Part shown: positions 36,741-48,279 of the stretch, piece by piece
How the letters are laid out: every line of letters starts with the position of its first letter
How positions within the stretch are numbered: the stretch's first letter is position 1
DNA from: Astropecten irregularis
Taxonomy: Eukaryota > Echinodermata > Asteroidea > Paxillosida > Astropectinidae
Assembly (NCBI GenBank): GCA_963971285.1
Contig: OZ020247.1
Coordinates: 8,886,614 to 8,950,613, forward strand
Length of the DNA stretch: 64,000 bases
Reading direction: 5' to 3'
Position numbers and translations under genes: made by a program
The notes under the pieces: generated by a model
The model's input: the letters and a program-made list of their open reading frames with translations, nothing else
Database searches by the model: none
What the model was told of the DNA's origin: nothing

Positions 36741-37087
36741 AGGTTATATCATACTTTAGACCAGATTTATGGGCAAAAATATCAAGACAGATACAGTCAG
36801 TAACAGTCATCTGTGAAAATTTCAGTCCCATACGGTGCTCACTTTTTGAGAAAACGGTGAAAAACAGCCACAGTATTTCTTAAGTCTGTTCTCTTTTATT
36901 TCTGATCTTTTAAAGGATCAAAAAGATTTTCCGGTCGTTGTTTTACTAATTTCTGGATAAATACATCATTTCAGGCGGAAACATTTTAACGGTATGTTTC
37001 TACCACCACCATCTTCATACCCTTTAAGTTATACGTAAATATGTGAACATTTCTGTTTTGGTTTCTTACCAAAGTATGATACTACCT
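36741..37087 (+). mobile_element. TTAA-MITE family A, full-length copy
   Basis: TTAA 36737-36740 and 37088-37091. A deletion near the left tip removes the TTTTTGTCAAAGAA segment. Confidence 0.85.
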
Positions 37088-37091
37088 TTAA

Positions 37092-37784
37092 TAACTGTTG
37101 CAGTGGCATTGCACTGTCAACCTGTCGAACTGATTTTGATCATTGTAGATCAATGCAATACCATCAGATACTCGCTAGAAAGACTGAGATCGAGTGATCT
37201 ATATAAATCTCCAATCAATGATGGGAATATAGTGTTGGATTATGGGTTTGGCGATAGTACGCACTTTGCCTGTGGGGAAACTGTCCCATCATAATCTTCA
37301 ACAAATCCTTCGCCGTGTAGGCCTATATGTAACTTACCTTTTTTGGCACTATACCAGTAGTACAATGAATATTATCACTGCATGATTATTTTTATTGCTG
37401 GTATTAAAATTATGTTATTTCTTTCCATAATCTTACTCTATCTGTACATTGCACTTGTCGTGTTTGTTTCTGTAAGGATGGATACATTCTTATTTATAAG
37501 TTAAGTATTCGCTGCAATTTATTGTTCAATTCATTTCAATTCAATAGCAAAATTTTAGTTGCGATTCTGTAACGTGACATCACAATTAACGAGTATGTGC
37601 ATATTAAAGTATGAAAACATAATCAAAGGCAAAAAGGACTATGATAATTATGAGAAGGGGGCACTTTCAGTAGCCGTAGCTTGTATTGAAGGTGCCGTAA
37701 ACAAAAGGCAAGAAGTGGATAATTAATTAACAAGAGATATGTTAATACTACTTAGTACAAAACAGACAGAACAGACAAAAGAAG
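37092..37784. other. no gene seen
   Basis: AT-rich; a short CAATTCATTTCAATTCAAT run near 37527-37546 could be the tail of a decayed LINE. Confidence 0.35.
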
Positions 37785-38090
37785 ACAAAGGTGCGTGCAG
37801 GCGCGTAGGGTTGCGTATAACAGACGCAGGGAAGCGTACTTTTGCGTAGGCGTGGTGTACAGTAGCGTAGCGTTGCGTAGACCAGTGCGTAAAAGACTGC
37901 GCACGTCAGGTGTTCAGTGAAAAAAAGAGTACGTGAAAAAAATTAAACATGTTAAATTTTGTGCGAACAGCTCGCGTACACCTTCTGCGTCCTCGGCGTA
38001 TTGATACGTACGCCAGCGTACACTAGCGTAGGAACAGCGTAGGGGTGAGCGTAGTCCCTGCGCAACTCTACGCAACTGTACGTACAAGGG
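37785..38090. mobile_element. GCGTA-rich fold-back element
   Basis: The left 130 bp contains about nine GCGTA/TGCGTA pentamers and the right 120 bp many TACGC or GCGTA motifs in mixed orientation, around a central AAAAAAGAGTACGTGAAAAA core. The arms can pair imperfectly. It is non-coding. Confidence 0.6.
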
Positions 38091-38239
38091 TCGGTGTGAA
38101 TTTAAAAAGGGGTTTAAAAAGCTATGTGGATCGGCCCATTGAAACACCACACAAGAACCGCCTGCACTCCACAACAAAAACTGCAAACTGCTCATCAACC
38201 AGCTTTAATAACCTAAATTACATAGAATTCTTAGAGTTA

Positions 38240-38337
38240 GAGGGCCCGACGTTTCAATCCTATGTAGCAGGATCATTCTCAAAGGATTCGAGAATTGATC
38301 CTGTTATAGGATCGAAACGTCAGGCAGGCCCTCCTTT
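38240..38337. repeat. 98-bp hairpin, GGGCC-GACGTTTC arms
   Basis: AGGGCCCGACGTTTCAATCC, TATGTAGCAGGATCA on the left pairs with TGATCCTGTTATAGGATCGA, AACGTCAGGCAGGCCCT on the right, around a short loop. Confidence 0.65.
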
Positions 38338-38405
38338 ACAGAAATGTCAAGACATGGTACCAGACACGATTTGCTCAAATTCTATGGCCGCGCAGTGCAC
38401 GTTGT

Positions 38406-38785
38406 TGGGAGACTTTTGAGACGTTGGCGGCAGCAGACTGAAGTCTCTTTTGCTTCGACTTCGCTCAACAACTGACAGAATACTTCTCCATGTTCCCAGA
38501 ACATCCACAGTATTAACTGACGACAAGGCTTTCCAATCATGTACCCCCCCCCCTCTGGAATCAATTGCCCCTCAACATCCGCACAGATCCTTCATTAGAT
38601 ACTTTTAAGAAATATTTGAAAACTTATTTGTTTAAACTTTAATTTGTTGTACTGTGAAACAATTTTTTATGTAAGAGCGCTATAGAAATGAACGTATATT
38701 ATTATTATTTGCGAGCATGCGCGCGTTGTTGTGCGCGTGCGTGCGCGTGCGCTATCAACTTGAAGACCCAGCTCCAAAGTCTCTC
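38406..38785. mobile_element. broken GGGAGACTTTTGAGA fold-back enclosing a LINE remnant
   Basis: GGGAGACTTTTGAGACGTTG at the left and GCGTGCGCTATCAACTTGAA, CCAAAGTCTCTC at the right correspond to the two ends of the 23668 fold-back. The middle is replaced by about 300 bp that include the LINE 3' end below. Confidence 0.5.
38553..38642 (+). pseudogene. 3' remnant of non-LTR retrotransposon ORF2 (reverse transcriptase C-terminus)
   Basis: The last 30 codons begin LWNQLPLNIR and end LKTYLFKL before TAA. The LWN-x-LP-x2-IR ... SL-x2-FK-x3-K-x-(Y/H)LF pattern is the usual C-terminal tail of CR1/Jockey/L2-type reverse transcriptases. The frame is lost upstream in a C-run at 38544-38553, and no RT catalytic domain is present, so this is a 5'-truncated dead copy. 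It is followed by a short 3' UTR with GTAAGAGCGCTATAGAAATG and an ATT-type tail at 38700-38716, as in CR1/L2-like LINEs. Clade assignment is inference. Confidence 0.8.
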
Positions 38786-38970
38786 ATTTACCGCAAGCAT
38801 TATATAAAGAACCAGAGTGACGAATGAACGACCCATTTTATAACTGCACCCGTTGGGTATAGTGGCACATATCAGACACTTTCACACGAACAACATCGCC
38901 TCGGAATATTAAGAACTAGACTCTCTCGGGGCGTCTGGAAAAGTTTAACAACCCCTATGACTATATATAG

Positions 38971-39186
38971 TCTAGCCAAACTCCAAATCGACACTTGCAA
39001 TCGCAGCCAGACGATACGTGTATCCCCTCTCCAAATAGCGCCCTCAAGCTGATAGATAAGGTAGACTCAGATTACGATCAACATGCGCAAATAGAGCACA
39101 GCACGTACAAGCAGAAAGACAGAAAGAGTTGTGGCCTGCTGAAAAGATTATACAGCATTCGACGAAAGAGTAGCGACATCTCGTAA
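38971..39186 (+). other. unrecognised protein-like frame, possible terminal exon
   Basis: Open for 71 codons from the TAG at 38968-38970 to a TAA. The second half is rich in charged residues with a basic C-terminus, RLYSIRRKSSDIS. A CGCAG acceptor-like site precedes codon 12. No family recognised; no upstream exon located. Confidence 0.2.
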
Positions 39187-39255
39187 TGGTCTCCTCCCCT
39201 TCCCCGCCCCCTTCGAGCCGACTGTGTAATTATTCCTCATTTTCAGAGTCACTGA

Positions 39256-39540
39256 CCACAGTTCACCCACAGTGACCCACAAGATGCAGACCCTACCATA
39301 TTGGACGACGCTGATCTGGCTAAGCTAGTACATTTCATGACAATTACCGCTGCTATATCCCTACACTCCCCCAAGCTGCGCTTATGTACTGCAGTAGCCC
39401 TATACATGAAATCCACGCTAAGTACGGGCACTCGCACACCCACCCTTACCCATAATTATGAAAAATCTAATTTGAACTGCATAGGATTATATGGCGAGAT
39501 CCGGATGATGTACCTGGCATGTAAGGTGATTAAATCTTGA
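39256..39540 (+). other. unrecognised protein-like frame, possible exon
   Basis: Open for 94 codons after the TGA at 39253-39255, with a CCACAG acceptor-like site at its very start. The peptide DADPTILDDADLAKLVHFM could be a short amphipathic helix. It lies 70 bp after the preceding candidate in a different frame. Chance is a serious alternative. Confidence 0.15.
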
Positions 39541-39835
39541 TGAATAGTAGTCGGCAGTGCCAGGCTAGCTTTAGAGGGATAGTCGGGCACAATATCCCTG
39601 GGGCAATGGCTGGGCATCGTTAATACTAAGAGGATGTAGGATACGCGACGCCTGAATATGACCATTGGATTAAGACACAGATGCCGGAGTCAGAAGTGAA
39701 AACCGGGAAGCTTAAAGAAAATGCATACATAACTTGAAAGATGTCAACAATTGGAAATATGACACAAAAATTATGAACGCAACACACAATAATTATGTCA
39801 GCATGCGGTTTCTTGAGTAACTTAAAGGTAATATC

Positions 39836-40175
39836 ATATTTTTGGTTTTTGTCAAAGAAATACAAATTTATGGGCAAAACTATCAAGGAAGATACAGTAA
39901 CAGTCATCAGTGAAAATTTCAGTCACGGTGCCCACTTTTTGAGAAAACGGTGACAAATTGCCAAAGTATTTCTTAAGTCTTTTTTTCATTTATTCCTGAT
40001 CAATAAATAATTTTGGTCACTGGTTTTACTCTTTTATGGATAGCATTTCAGGCAGAAACAAACATTACAGTATGTTTATTCCATCACCATCTTTATACCC
40101 TGTAAGCTATAGGTTAATCTGTGAATATTTCTGTTTCGGTATGTATACATATCATAAAGTATGATAAAGTATGAT
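39836..40175 (+). mobile_element. TTAA-MITE family A, copy with decayed right end
   Basis: Left TTAA 39832-39835 and tip AGGTAATATCATATTTTTGG are clear. The right end has dissolved into repeats of AAAGTATGATA near 40150-40172. Confidence 0.75.
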
Positions 40176-40794
40176 ACATACATACAGCAGCGGTAGATTG
40201 GTCAAAGAATGAATGTCCATGTTGGTATAGCCTCTGAAAAAATTGTCTATCCCATTTTTGATGACGTTTCGAGAGCAAAAAGATCCCCGCGGTGACATTC
40301 ATTAATAATGAACTGTTATAAACTCTATTTGACGTGGAGATAGTATTCACCGCACTATGCTCCGATTTCGTCCCTTTAGGCATTGTGCTTTTTCTAGTCC
40401 GGAAATTGCTTTATCAAAAATTAACACATCCAACGAATTTCCTGGCGGTGAAATGAAAAGGGCTTAAAGTATGGATCAGATTATATTTTTTTCTCTCTCT
40501 CACAATGTAGATAATGATATTGATGCTAGGACCGCGATGAGATTGCAATCTGGCCTTAACCTAAAAAGACGGTGGCTTTGAAGGAACACCGAATATTAAT
40601 TACGTTGGTATTTGCGTAAGCATAGGTCCTACGGGCTATACTTATACTCCGTGTTAGAAGTGGATCATTCCGTCACATTAGGGATAGGACTTGTGACGTT
40701 GTGGCCTGTTACATCAGTGAACTCACACTTCTCATTATCCCTTACTTGATGAAGTCTGTGTATGGTTGGTCTTTCACATTGGGTCGTGTGTGCA
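40176..40794. other. no gene seen
   Basis: No supported exon or boundary. Confidence 0.4.
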
Positions 40795-41225
40795 CGGTTG
40801 GTGCCTGCCCAGCAAACCATTTTACGTTTGCTGCACGTTTTTGAACGTTGATTTTAGGTTATGAAGACGTTTCCCCGAAACACTTACTGGACAAAAGTTT
40901 GTGGGCACTTTCGACGTTCTAAGCACGTTTGTTCCGACGTTTTACGAACGTTTTTAGACCGTTAATAACATTTTAAAACAATTACAGTAAATTGACGCAA
41001 ACAGGACCAACATAAAACGTTTGGACGTTGAAATAACGTATGCGACGTGATATAAATGTGCGAGACGTTGCGAGAACGTAATATAAACATAGTAACGTTA
41101 CTTTTGTATTGTTTTGACTGCTTGACGTCTTTTTCGTGCACTGAACGTTTTTTACGTTTTAGTACGCCCATTGGACGTTTTCTTACGTTATGTGTACGTC
41201 CGATTGACGTTTTCGTATAGGTTTG
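40795..41225. repeat. AACGTT/ACGTTT-rich block
   Basis: More than twenty ACGTT or AACGT motifs occur in 430 bp, spaced 10-30 bp apart in both orientations (ACGTTT in the first half; AACGT and GACGTT throughout), with CAGCAAACCATTTTACGTTT at the left border. It resembles a diverged minisatellite or a multi-palindromic mobile element. The block is also locally rich in CpG compared with its flanks. Confidence 0.7.
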
Positions 41226-41287
41226 GGTATGGCCATAGGGCGCGCATGTTCACACCACGTTCATAAAAGGTTTATTGCACGTGTTAA

Positions 41288-41848
41288 AGGGTTGCTGCAG
41301 TGTTTTTTTTTCAGTTAAGTTATTTTATTAGCCTTCATACAGAGAATATACTGACAAATAATGAATGGAAAGTCTTATTTTGGTTTCAAACCAGCATTTG
41401 GTTTTCCTTTGAATGGCTTTGTAAAACGGGGGATTTTCACGCATACTCATGAAGGGAACCAACAGCAAAAATATAATGAAAAAACATAACAAATGAAGAG
41501 GCAAACTTGACCTACAGAAATGGTTTGGTAAAAAAATTACACCACCAGTTGAGTGAAAGGAACATATTTGGCAAAATAGAACCCATTAAGGAGGAAAAGG
41601 TCAGTCAGAAAACCTATAAAACAACCGGAACTTTTTGTGCACAAATCAATTGGGTTACTGCTCTCAGTTCCCCAGATGACATCACAGTTCTGCTCATGAA
41701 TATGGAAATGCTAATTAGCATACAAACAAAAAAAACTCTTTTTAACTCTGAATCAGTGTGAGGAAGTGAGGAAAATCACAGTCCCCATGTACATTTTTTT
41801 TTTCATTGGCACATGTTCAAGCCATAATATTCCCATTGCAGAGACCAT
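41288..41848 (+). mobile_element. TTAA-MITE, family F (single copy)
   Basis: Bounded by TTAA 41284-41287 and 41849-41852, with imperfect inverted ends AGGGTTGCTGCAGTG and CCATTGCAGAGACCA. Its interior is unrelated to A-E. An 84-codon + frame inside lacks any domain. Confidence 0.55.
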
Positions 41849-42108
41849 TTAAGTACAGTCTTGGTCTTCATTATGCCGTTATGATTATTTGGCCCCTTAA
41901 TGGTACACATTCGATGTTCCAGTCAAATATCATTAAAACAGTGTATCTGGTTGTACTGCTGTGGACTCCTTGGAGGCGATCATGAAGGGTTAGTATGGTC
42001 AGGAAGTTCAATGCATGTATAGCATTCCATGGCGTCTTGGCGAGTAGTGAAATAGTATAATTTATATCAATAGGAGATGGCATCTCACTTAATGAGTCTG
42101 TAATCCAT

Positions 42109-42234
42109 GGGTCGATTTTACCAAACTTATATCGTAACTTACTATGATCCTATACGTACGCTAAGGCACCTAAGCTGGGTTATCCTTCGTAACTCGAGTT
42201 ACGATCGATCGTAGGGGCTTCGTGAAATCGACCC
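42109..42234. mobile_element. fold-back element, TACGATCGATCGTA type
   Basis: Tips GGGTCGATTTTACCAAACTT and CTTCGTGAAATCGACCC; the right arm keeps GAGTTACGATCGATCGTAGG intact. Confidence 0.75.
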
Positions 42235-42702
42235 TAAAGGTGCCTCAAACTTTGCCGTGTGTAAATCTAGGCCTATAGAAGCAACGATCTGTTGACTTAC
42301 GACCGTTCCATCGTCCTATAGTGACTCAGGTTTCGCCAATTAACCGTGCGGGGAGAACTGAATCCACCACATATATAGACACAGTTGGAAAGCACTTTCG
42401 CAGCTGAGCCTAACATCTTCATCGAAAATGGCGTGCGACAATTATTAAGCCAAGATGCATTTAGTTTTGGCCGCGTTCGTTTCAAGCTCGGAGGCTGGGT
42501 CCAAATCTTTGGCTGCGGCTGCAAATTACAGACGCATGTATGGCAGCCATTAGCCAGTAATTGCATACAGCCGTTTGCAATCCTTAGACTTGTGTGTTAT
42601 TGCGGTCGCAGCCATATCTATGTGATAGACGCACTCGACTTACAGCGAGCAAGCGTCTATCACAATCATGCGTGGATGTTGTTCACTGTTTTTTTTTTTG
42701 TT
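42235..42702. other. no gene seen
   Basis: A 148-codon + frame spans 42385-42831 but runs into the adjacent family A fragment and overlaps an 89-codon - strand frame. I find no domain, so I do not call a gene. Confidence 0.35.
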
Positions 42703-42836
42703 TTTTTTTCAAAAAGAGGGCACCGTATGGGATTGAAATTTTCACAGATGACTGTTACTGTATCTGTCTTGATATTTTTGCCCATGAATCTGTGTTTCTT
42801 TGATAAAAACCAAAGTATATTATTACCATAGAGCTA
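42703..42836 (-). mobile_element. TTAA-MITE family A, reverse 5' fragment
   Basis: CAAAAAGAGGGCACCGTATG through TTTGCCCATGAATCTGTG to AAACCAAAGTATATTATTAC is the left third of family A on the - strand. Confidence 0.75.
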
Positions 42837-43735
42837 TATTAAAATTCTATGATTATTACCTTTAAGTATAAACGGGGGAATTGTATAATGTTCCTCTTCC
42901 CTAAAAAATAGATTAATGTTCGATGTAAAACCCATCATATGGCCAATAATCTTCCAGTCGAATAATTCTGTTCTCTTGATGAAGTAGCCCCGCAACCAGT
43001 TTTAGGCTGAGAGACACCAAGGAGGACAGACCTCCCAGCAACATGGATAGCATCAGATGTTTAACAGTATAAAGGGGATCCGTATAGAACGAATGTAAGG
43101 TCCTCGTCTGCCTCCAACCCGAGCCTGCTTTCCCCGAACAAGTCTCGATTCATAAGCCCTGCAGGTATATAACTGCATGCCTGGGCCGGGACCAAATCTA
43201 ATAAAAGTGATTTGAGCTTCTGCCATTTAACCTAAGCACGTTCTATTTTTCCCCCTCCCTTCCCGTCTTCGTGAAGCCACCGAGGCCTGGATAACCCACT
43301 ATCAGTCCATCAGACGATCGCCTCCTCAAATCAGAAAAATTCTGCCATTTCGTAAAAACCGCTCTGGCAATTTCAACCAAGAAAAAAAGCGGGAACACTC
43401 AGGAAGTAATTACATACTGTCAGTCTTCCGAGACCAGCTAGCGTGGTGAAATGGCGCGATCTCCGACAAGATCGAAATTTGCAGATAATAAGTGTGTCCT
43501 AAATCAAATTTGGACTGGGGATTTTTTTGTTCCGACCCTTAGTATATTGAATCGGTGGAAAGCGTGGTGGAGTTCATCCCAGTTCATCTGTACAAAATAA
43601 ATCTTTAGTGAATATTGCAAAACTGCAACAACAACAAAACCAATGTACTTTGTTGCTGGCACCTTTAAAACACGGAACTTGATTAATTTTAAACAATTTA
43701 TTTTTATTGATTATTCCTTTTTTATAATACACCGA
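42837..43735. other. no gene seen
   Basis: No supported exon. Confidence 0.4.
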
Positions 43736-44165
43736 TCCAGTAGGCCACGCCCACCATAGCAACGTCCTAGCAACAACGCACACGCGCACGCACATCAAGT
43801 GTCACGATCGCCCACACGCGACGAATCACATAGTACACTCAACCACATAAACACTTCTCTCTGAGTTGGACTTTGGTTTTGCAAAAGGTCAAAAATGTAC
43901 CTTTACTTTCAGCCAGGGCATCGAGAGCCAGGAATATAATGGAAATATTTAACACCGCTGACCATGGTGAAGAATAAAACTCTGGTTTGTAAAAGAATCG
44001 CCTTGTACATACAAAACAAAAGTAAACTCAACGAAAAGTGTGCACTAAAGAATACAAAATTCATGCCGTTATGTCGGACAAAATGGCGGCAATTTGTCGG
44101 ACCTTAAATAACGCGTTGTGATTGGCCAAATTGTTAAGGGGCGTGGCCTACTGGATCGGTGTATT
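43736..44165. mobile_element. 430-bp MITE with perfect 27-bp inverted ends
   Basis: The left end AATACACCGATCCAGTAGGC continues CACGCCC, and the right end at 44139-44165 is its exact reverse complement. The interior has CCCACACGCGACGAATCAC and AATGGCGGCAATTTGTCGG. Perfect ends suggest recent activity. Superfamily unknown; no transposase frame. Confidence 0.75.
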
Positions 44166-44234
44166 GGGAACAAGGGTCACAATTTTAAAGCTTGCTTAGC
44201 AAGTCTTTAATCTGCAAACCTGTAGAATATTTAA

Positions 44235-44550
44235 AGGCACTATCATCTTTTTTACCATACCAAAACAGAAATCTTCACATATTTACTTGTACCCTACAGG
44301 ATATATAAAGGTGGTGGTTGTAGGAACAGACCGTTTATATATTTTTGCCTGAAATGGTGCATGTATTTATCAAGAAAATAGTAAAACCAATGACCAAAAA
44401 CAATTTTGATCATTTAAAGATGGTTTTCTCAAAAAGTGGGCAACGTATAAGGGACTGAAATTTGCACAGATTACTGTTACTGTATCTGTCTTGATATTTG
44501 TGCCAATGAATCTGTATGTCTTTGATAAAAACCAAAGTATGATATTACCT
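44235..44550 (-). mobile_element. TTAA-MITE family A, reverse copy of an inverted pair
   Basis: Left TTAA 44231-44234. Its head reads ACCAAAGTATGATATTACCT just before TTAA 44551-44554, which is also the head border of the next copy. Confidence 0.85.
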
Positions 44551-44554
44551 TTAA

Positions 44555-44851
44555 AGGTAGTATCATACTGGTTTTTGTGAAAGACATTCAGATTCATGGG
44601 CAAAAATATCAAGGAAAACAGTGAAAACGACCGCAGTATTTCTGAAGACTTTTTTCTTTTATTTTTGATCTTTTAAAAGATCAAACAGATTTTTGGTCGT
44701 TGTTTTATTAATTTCTGGATAAATACACCATTTCAGGCGGAAACATTTTAACGGTATGTTTCTACCACCACCATCTTCATACCCTGTAAGTTATGCGTAA
44801 ATCTGTGGCCATTTCTGTTTTGGTTTCTTACCAAAGTATGATACTACAAGT
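44555..44851 (+). mobile_element. TTAA-MITE family A, forward copy of an inverted pair
   Basis: It starts AGGTAGTATCATACTGG immediately after the shared TTAA 44551-44554 and ends before TTAA 44852-44855. A deletion removed the segment between TATCAAGGAA and AACAGTGAAAA. Confidence 0.85.
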
Positions 44852-44855
44852 TTAA

Positions 44856-46760
44856 CTTCAAGCTCTCTTACACGTTTGGTAGACCTGCCAGTTAAAGCTT
44901 CCAATGTAATGAATCTCCTTTTTTCCACGGCAGCAACAGTTACGGAGAAATACGACCCGTATACTCAGTCTGACATTTCAGCGTGGATCGCATCTCCTTC
45001 ACGCCCGACTTGTCCCCGGGCGATGCCGCCTTACCAGCTGCCAACACACCTGTCGGCTTGGCGGAGTTCTTCAACTTATTTTCAGAAATCCTTATAATTC
45101 CAAAAATAAGTTAAGGGGTGGGGAAAAAAATCTCTCGCGTGAAGATGATCATCTTGTCTGTATAATACGTGGGCGTCCGGTTGATATAAATTTATTTTCC
45201 CGGCTGCTTGGCGTCTACACACGCCTGCAACAAATAACTAAATTAAGACCAATTATTCCATTAAAAAGCTGCTAAATCAAATAATTTAATAAGATTCACC
45301 TGCAAAGCAAAGTATATAACTCTTAGCATCACTCACAAACGAATCACATCTTGTTGTTATATTTATTTTGCTAAGCAAATTTTGTAAATAGCATTTATTT
45401 GTTTGCTTACCAGCTGCACTAAATTGGCACCTTATCTGACGTGAATACCGTGGCACGTGGGACTTTCAGAATAAATTATATGACGAGTGAAAGAAGTGAA
45501 GAATTTGTTTGTCCAAATTAAAAAAAAATGCTGAAAGCTAATATTTCTCTCTTTATTTCTTTTTCTTTTTTCTGCTGCAGTTTTTTATTAGATGGTAGAT
45601 TTTTATTTCTATTGGATATTTTCAGCTGACAGCTGACTACAATTGTGAATATTACGATCATTTTAATGTTCTATAGAAGCACTTTGAACCATTTTTCAAT
45701 TTTCTTTCCACATTTTCTCTCTTGTAACTTTTTTTCTCACCAAACAGAATTTTGTGGACACGATTTTCTATAGAAGACGTATACTGCTCGACTCAATTAC
45801 ATGAAGTGTCCAGGAAGATTTCCTGAAACGTCAAAAATAGTCCCCAGAATTGACAATTACTATCAAATTTTATTTCCAATATTACTAAATAATGAAAAAA
45901 CCACAGCCCATTTGTATATTATGAGAAGGTTCTTATATGTCTTATAAACGAGGATTTGTATTTGTTTCATTTTTTTACAAATCGTTATTCTCCATCTTTA
46001 AGGGGCATACATTTAAAAGAAAATTGACGGGATGCTTAATGCGTTTTTCATAGTATTTTATCTCCAGGGAGTTTAAAAGGGTTTTAAGAGTTGACATTTG
46101 TATGACAGTGCATTGAGAATCATTCGTTTTTTAGGCGAGATAATCTTTTTACAAGAAAGCAGTAATAACGCCGTTATTCAGATGGAAAGCTTAATGGGTT
46201 TTTGCATTCAATTCAAAGGTACCCTACAAACACTTATAAAACACAACAATATGTGGAACGTTGTGACATGATTGCTTTGAAACTGTTTAGATTCGAGTTT
46301 TACAGATTCTTCATTTTGAATAGGATGGTGTATTCACATGATGGATAATGGCGTACTGCACATAAAAATATATCTCTTTTGACAAAAGGCTCGCAGCTAT
46401 TATAACGCGTCCCACGGGCACCATAGTTGTTGTAATCAATTTTAATGTAGTGCAATTTAGGGACTATTTACCCAAACTGGCCGTGGGTGGCGCTATTTAA
46501 ATTCATGTCAATGTGTGACGTAGTCGAGGGGATACGGTCCACGAACGAATCCCCTCGGTGCGCGGGAGTTGTATGGGATTTCCAATGAGTTTTGTGTACA
46601 TGCGGTCTTAGTATGCTAAAACTGTCCGAATCACTGCCCGAATGATCATTAATATCTTATTTTTCGAAATCGTTGGAGCCCAGCTTTAATGATGACATTT
46701 AATTTTACACTGTGTATTGTATTCGCTTTAGACAGACTATAAGGAATAGGCCTACATTAA
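44856..46760. other. no gene seen
   Basis: Very AT-rich. No exon or terminal repeats were recognised. A short GGGGAT-ATCCCC-type hairpin is near 46530-46555. Confidence 0.4.
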
Positions 46761-47131
46761 AGGGATGGTACAGAATAAAAATTGGTAAAAAATTAAGACA
46801 AAAATACACTTCAATATCACAGATTCACATAAAACTTACACAGTATAATGGTGATGATAGGAGAAAACATCTCATGAAATTTTTTTGTCTGAAATGCCAT
46901 ATTCGTTGAGAAAGAAATGAAACTATTTTCCGATTGGAATAAATCGCTTCGAAGCGTTTTGTTCATTCGTTGAAATCTGTAAACGGGTTTTCACTATTTT
47001 TCTCGTGACCCAGATGGCTGATTGACCTCAAACTTCTACAGGTTTGTCAGTTAAGGTATATGATGGATTACATAATGTGCTTTCACTGTCAGCAACGGTG
47101 TTGTTGCAAAAACCAGTTTTGTTCCACCCCT
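46761..47131 (+). mobile_element. TTAA-MITE, family E (single copy)
   Basis: TTAA 46757-46760 and 47132-47135, with ends AGGGATGGTACAGAA and GTTTTGTTCCACCCCT. Its order of motifs (GATGATAGGAGAAAACATCT, TCTGAAATGCCATATT, CTCGTGACCCAGATGGCTGA, TTGACCTCAAA) parallels family B at low identity, so E looks like an older relative of B. A GCTTCGAAGC palindrome replaces the GATC hairpin. Confidence 0.65.
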
Positions 47132-47135
47132 TTAA

Positions 47136-47971
47136 GTGCAAGAAGATGTACTTTTACGTATTTCGTAGATTTTTTGGTAAATATATAGAGGTCCCACCAT
47201 CTTGTAAAGTAAACAAGTGGAGTGTTTGTAAATTATTAGAGGTCCAACAACACCCCACTGAGTATAAGGGGCAGCTGACAGCCAAATGTGTTAAATCTTG
47301 GTCTTAAAGAAATCCGACTATGGGAGAATTTATTACGAGAGAGAAAATAATCAGCCGCGACTGTACGTGCTCAACTGTGCGGAGCATTGAATGCATGATC
47401 AGGCGACCTATAGCTCCTTGCCCGCACCAGTACTGCATTGATAAAGGGGAAAAAGTCCGCTCCCTACTTCCCTCGGGCCAAGTGACTTCCTCAACTCGCC
47501 TTCCCCCGGCTCAGCACCCGTAACCGCCTGAGTGTTGCCCGGGGTTGCCAATCTCTTATAGATCTTATACCCCTACTCTCTGATCTTCCTCCTTGCGAGG
47601 CTTGCTGCCTTCCCCCTGGGGGTGGGGGAGAGAGTACGGGGGAAGGACGAGGTCATAATTTCCGAAGTTTACCCAAAGCACGGAACCGTGTTGGCCGTGT
47701 TCCCCTCATCCGCGATCATGCGATGGAGCTTGCTTGCGGCAACAGCATCCCCTCCCCCCATTGCGCCTCCCGCGCGTCCTTAATGTGGCACACGTATCTA
47801 GACAGAGCCCCTTCACAATAATTCATGAGAGGGGTTCATGTTTACCTCCTACGTCCCCCTCGATTAGCGTTAAAAGTGACGAACTCATAACTATAACGGA
47901 AGCACTCCATACACTCATTTCCTACACTCTTAATTCCTCCGAGCTCATTCAGGCACCAGATATAAACTTAA
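47136..47971. other. no gene seen
   Basis: GC content is locally higher at 47340-47760, but frames are short and unconvincing. Confidence 0.4.
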
Positions 47972-48275
47972 AGGTAATATCATACTTTGGTAAGAAACCA
48001 AAACAGAAATGTTCACAGATTTACGTATAACTTACAGGGTTTGAAGATGGTGGTGGTAGAAACATACCGATACAATTGTCCGCATGAAATGGTGTATTTA
48101 TCCAGAAATTAGTAAAACAACGACCGAAAATCTTTTTGGTCTTTTAAAAGATCAAAAATAAAAGAGAAAAACTTAAGAAATACTGTGACTGTTTTTCACT
48201 GTTTTCTCAAAAAGTGGGCACCGTATGGGACTGGAATTTCTTTGACAAAAATAAAAGTATGATAGTGCACCACAC
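47972..48275 (-). mobile_element. TTAA-MITE family A, reverse copy with left-part deletion
   Basis: TTAA 47968-47971 and 48276-48279. The segment carrying the CATGGGCAAAAATA block is missing, so only part of the head remains. Confidence 0.8.
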
Positions 48276-48279
48276 TTAA

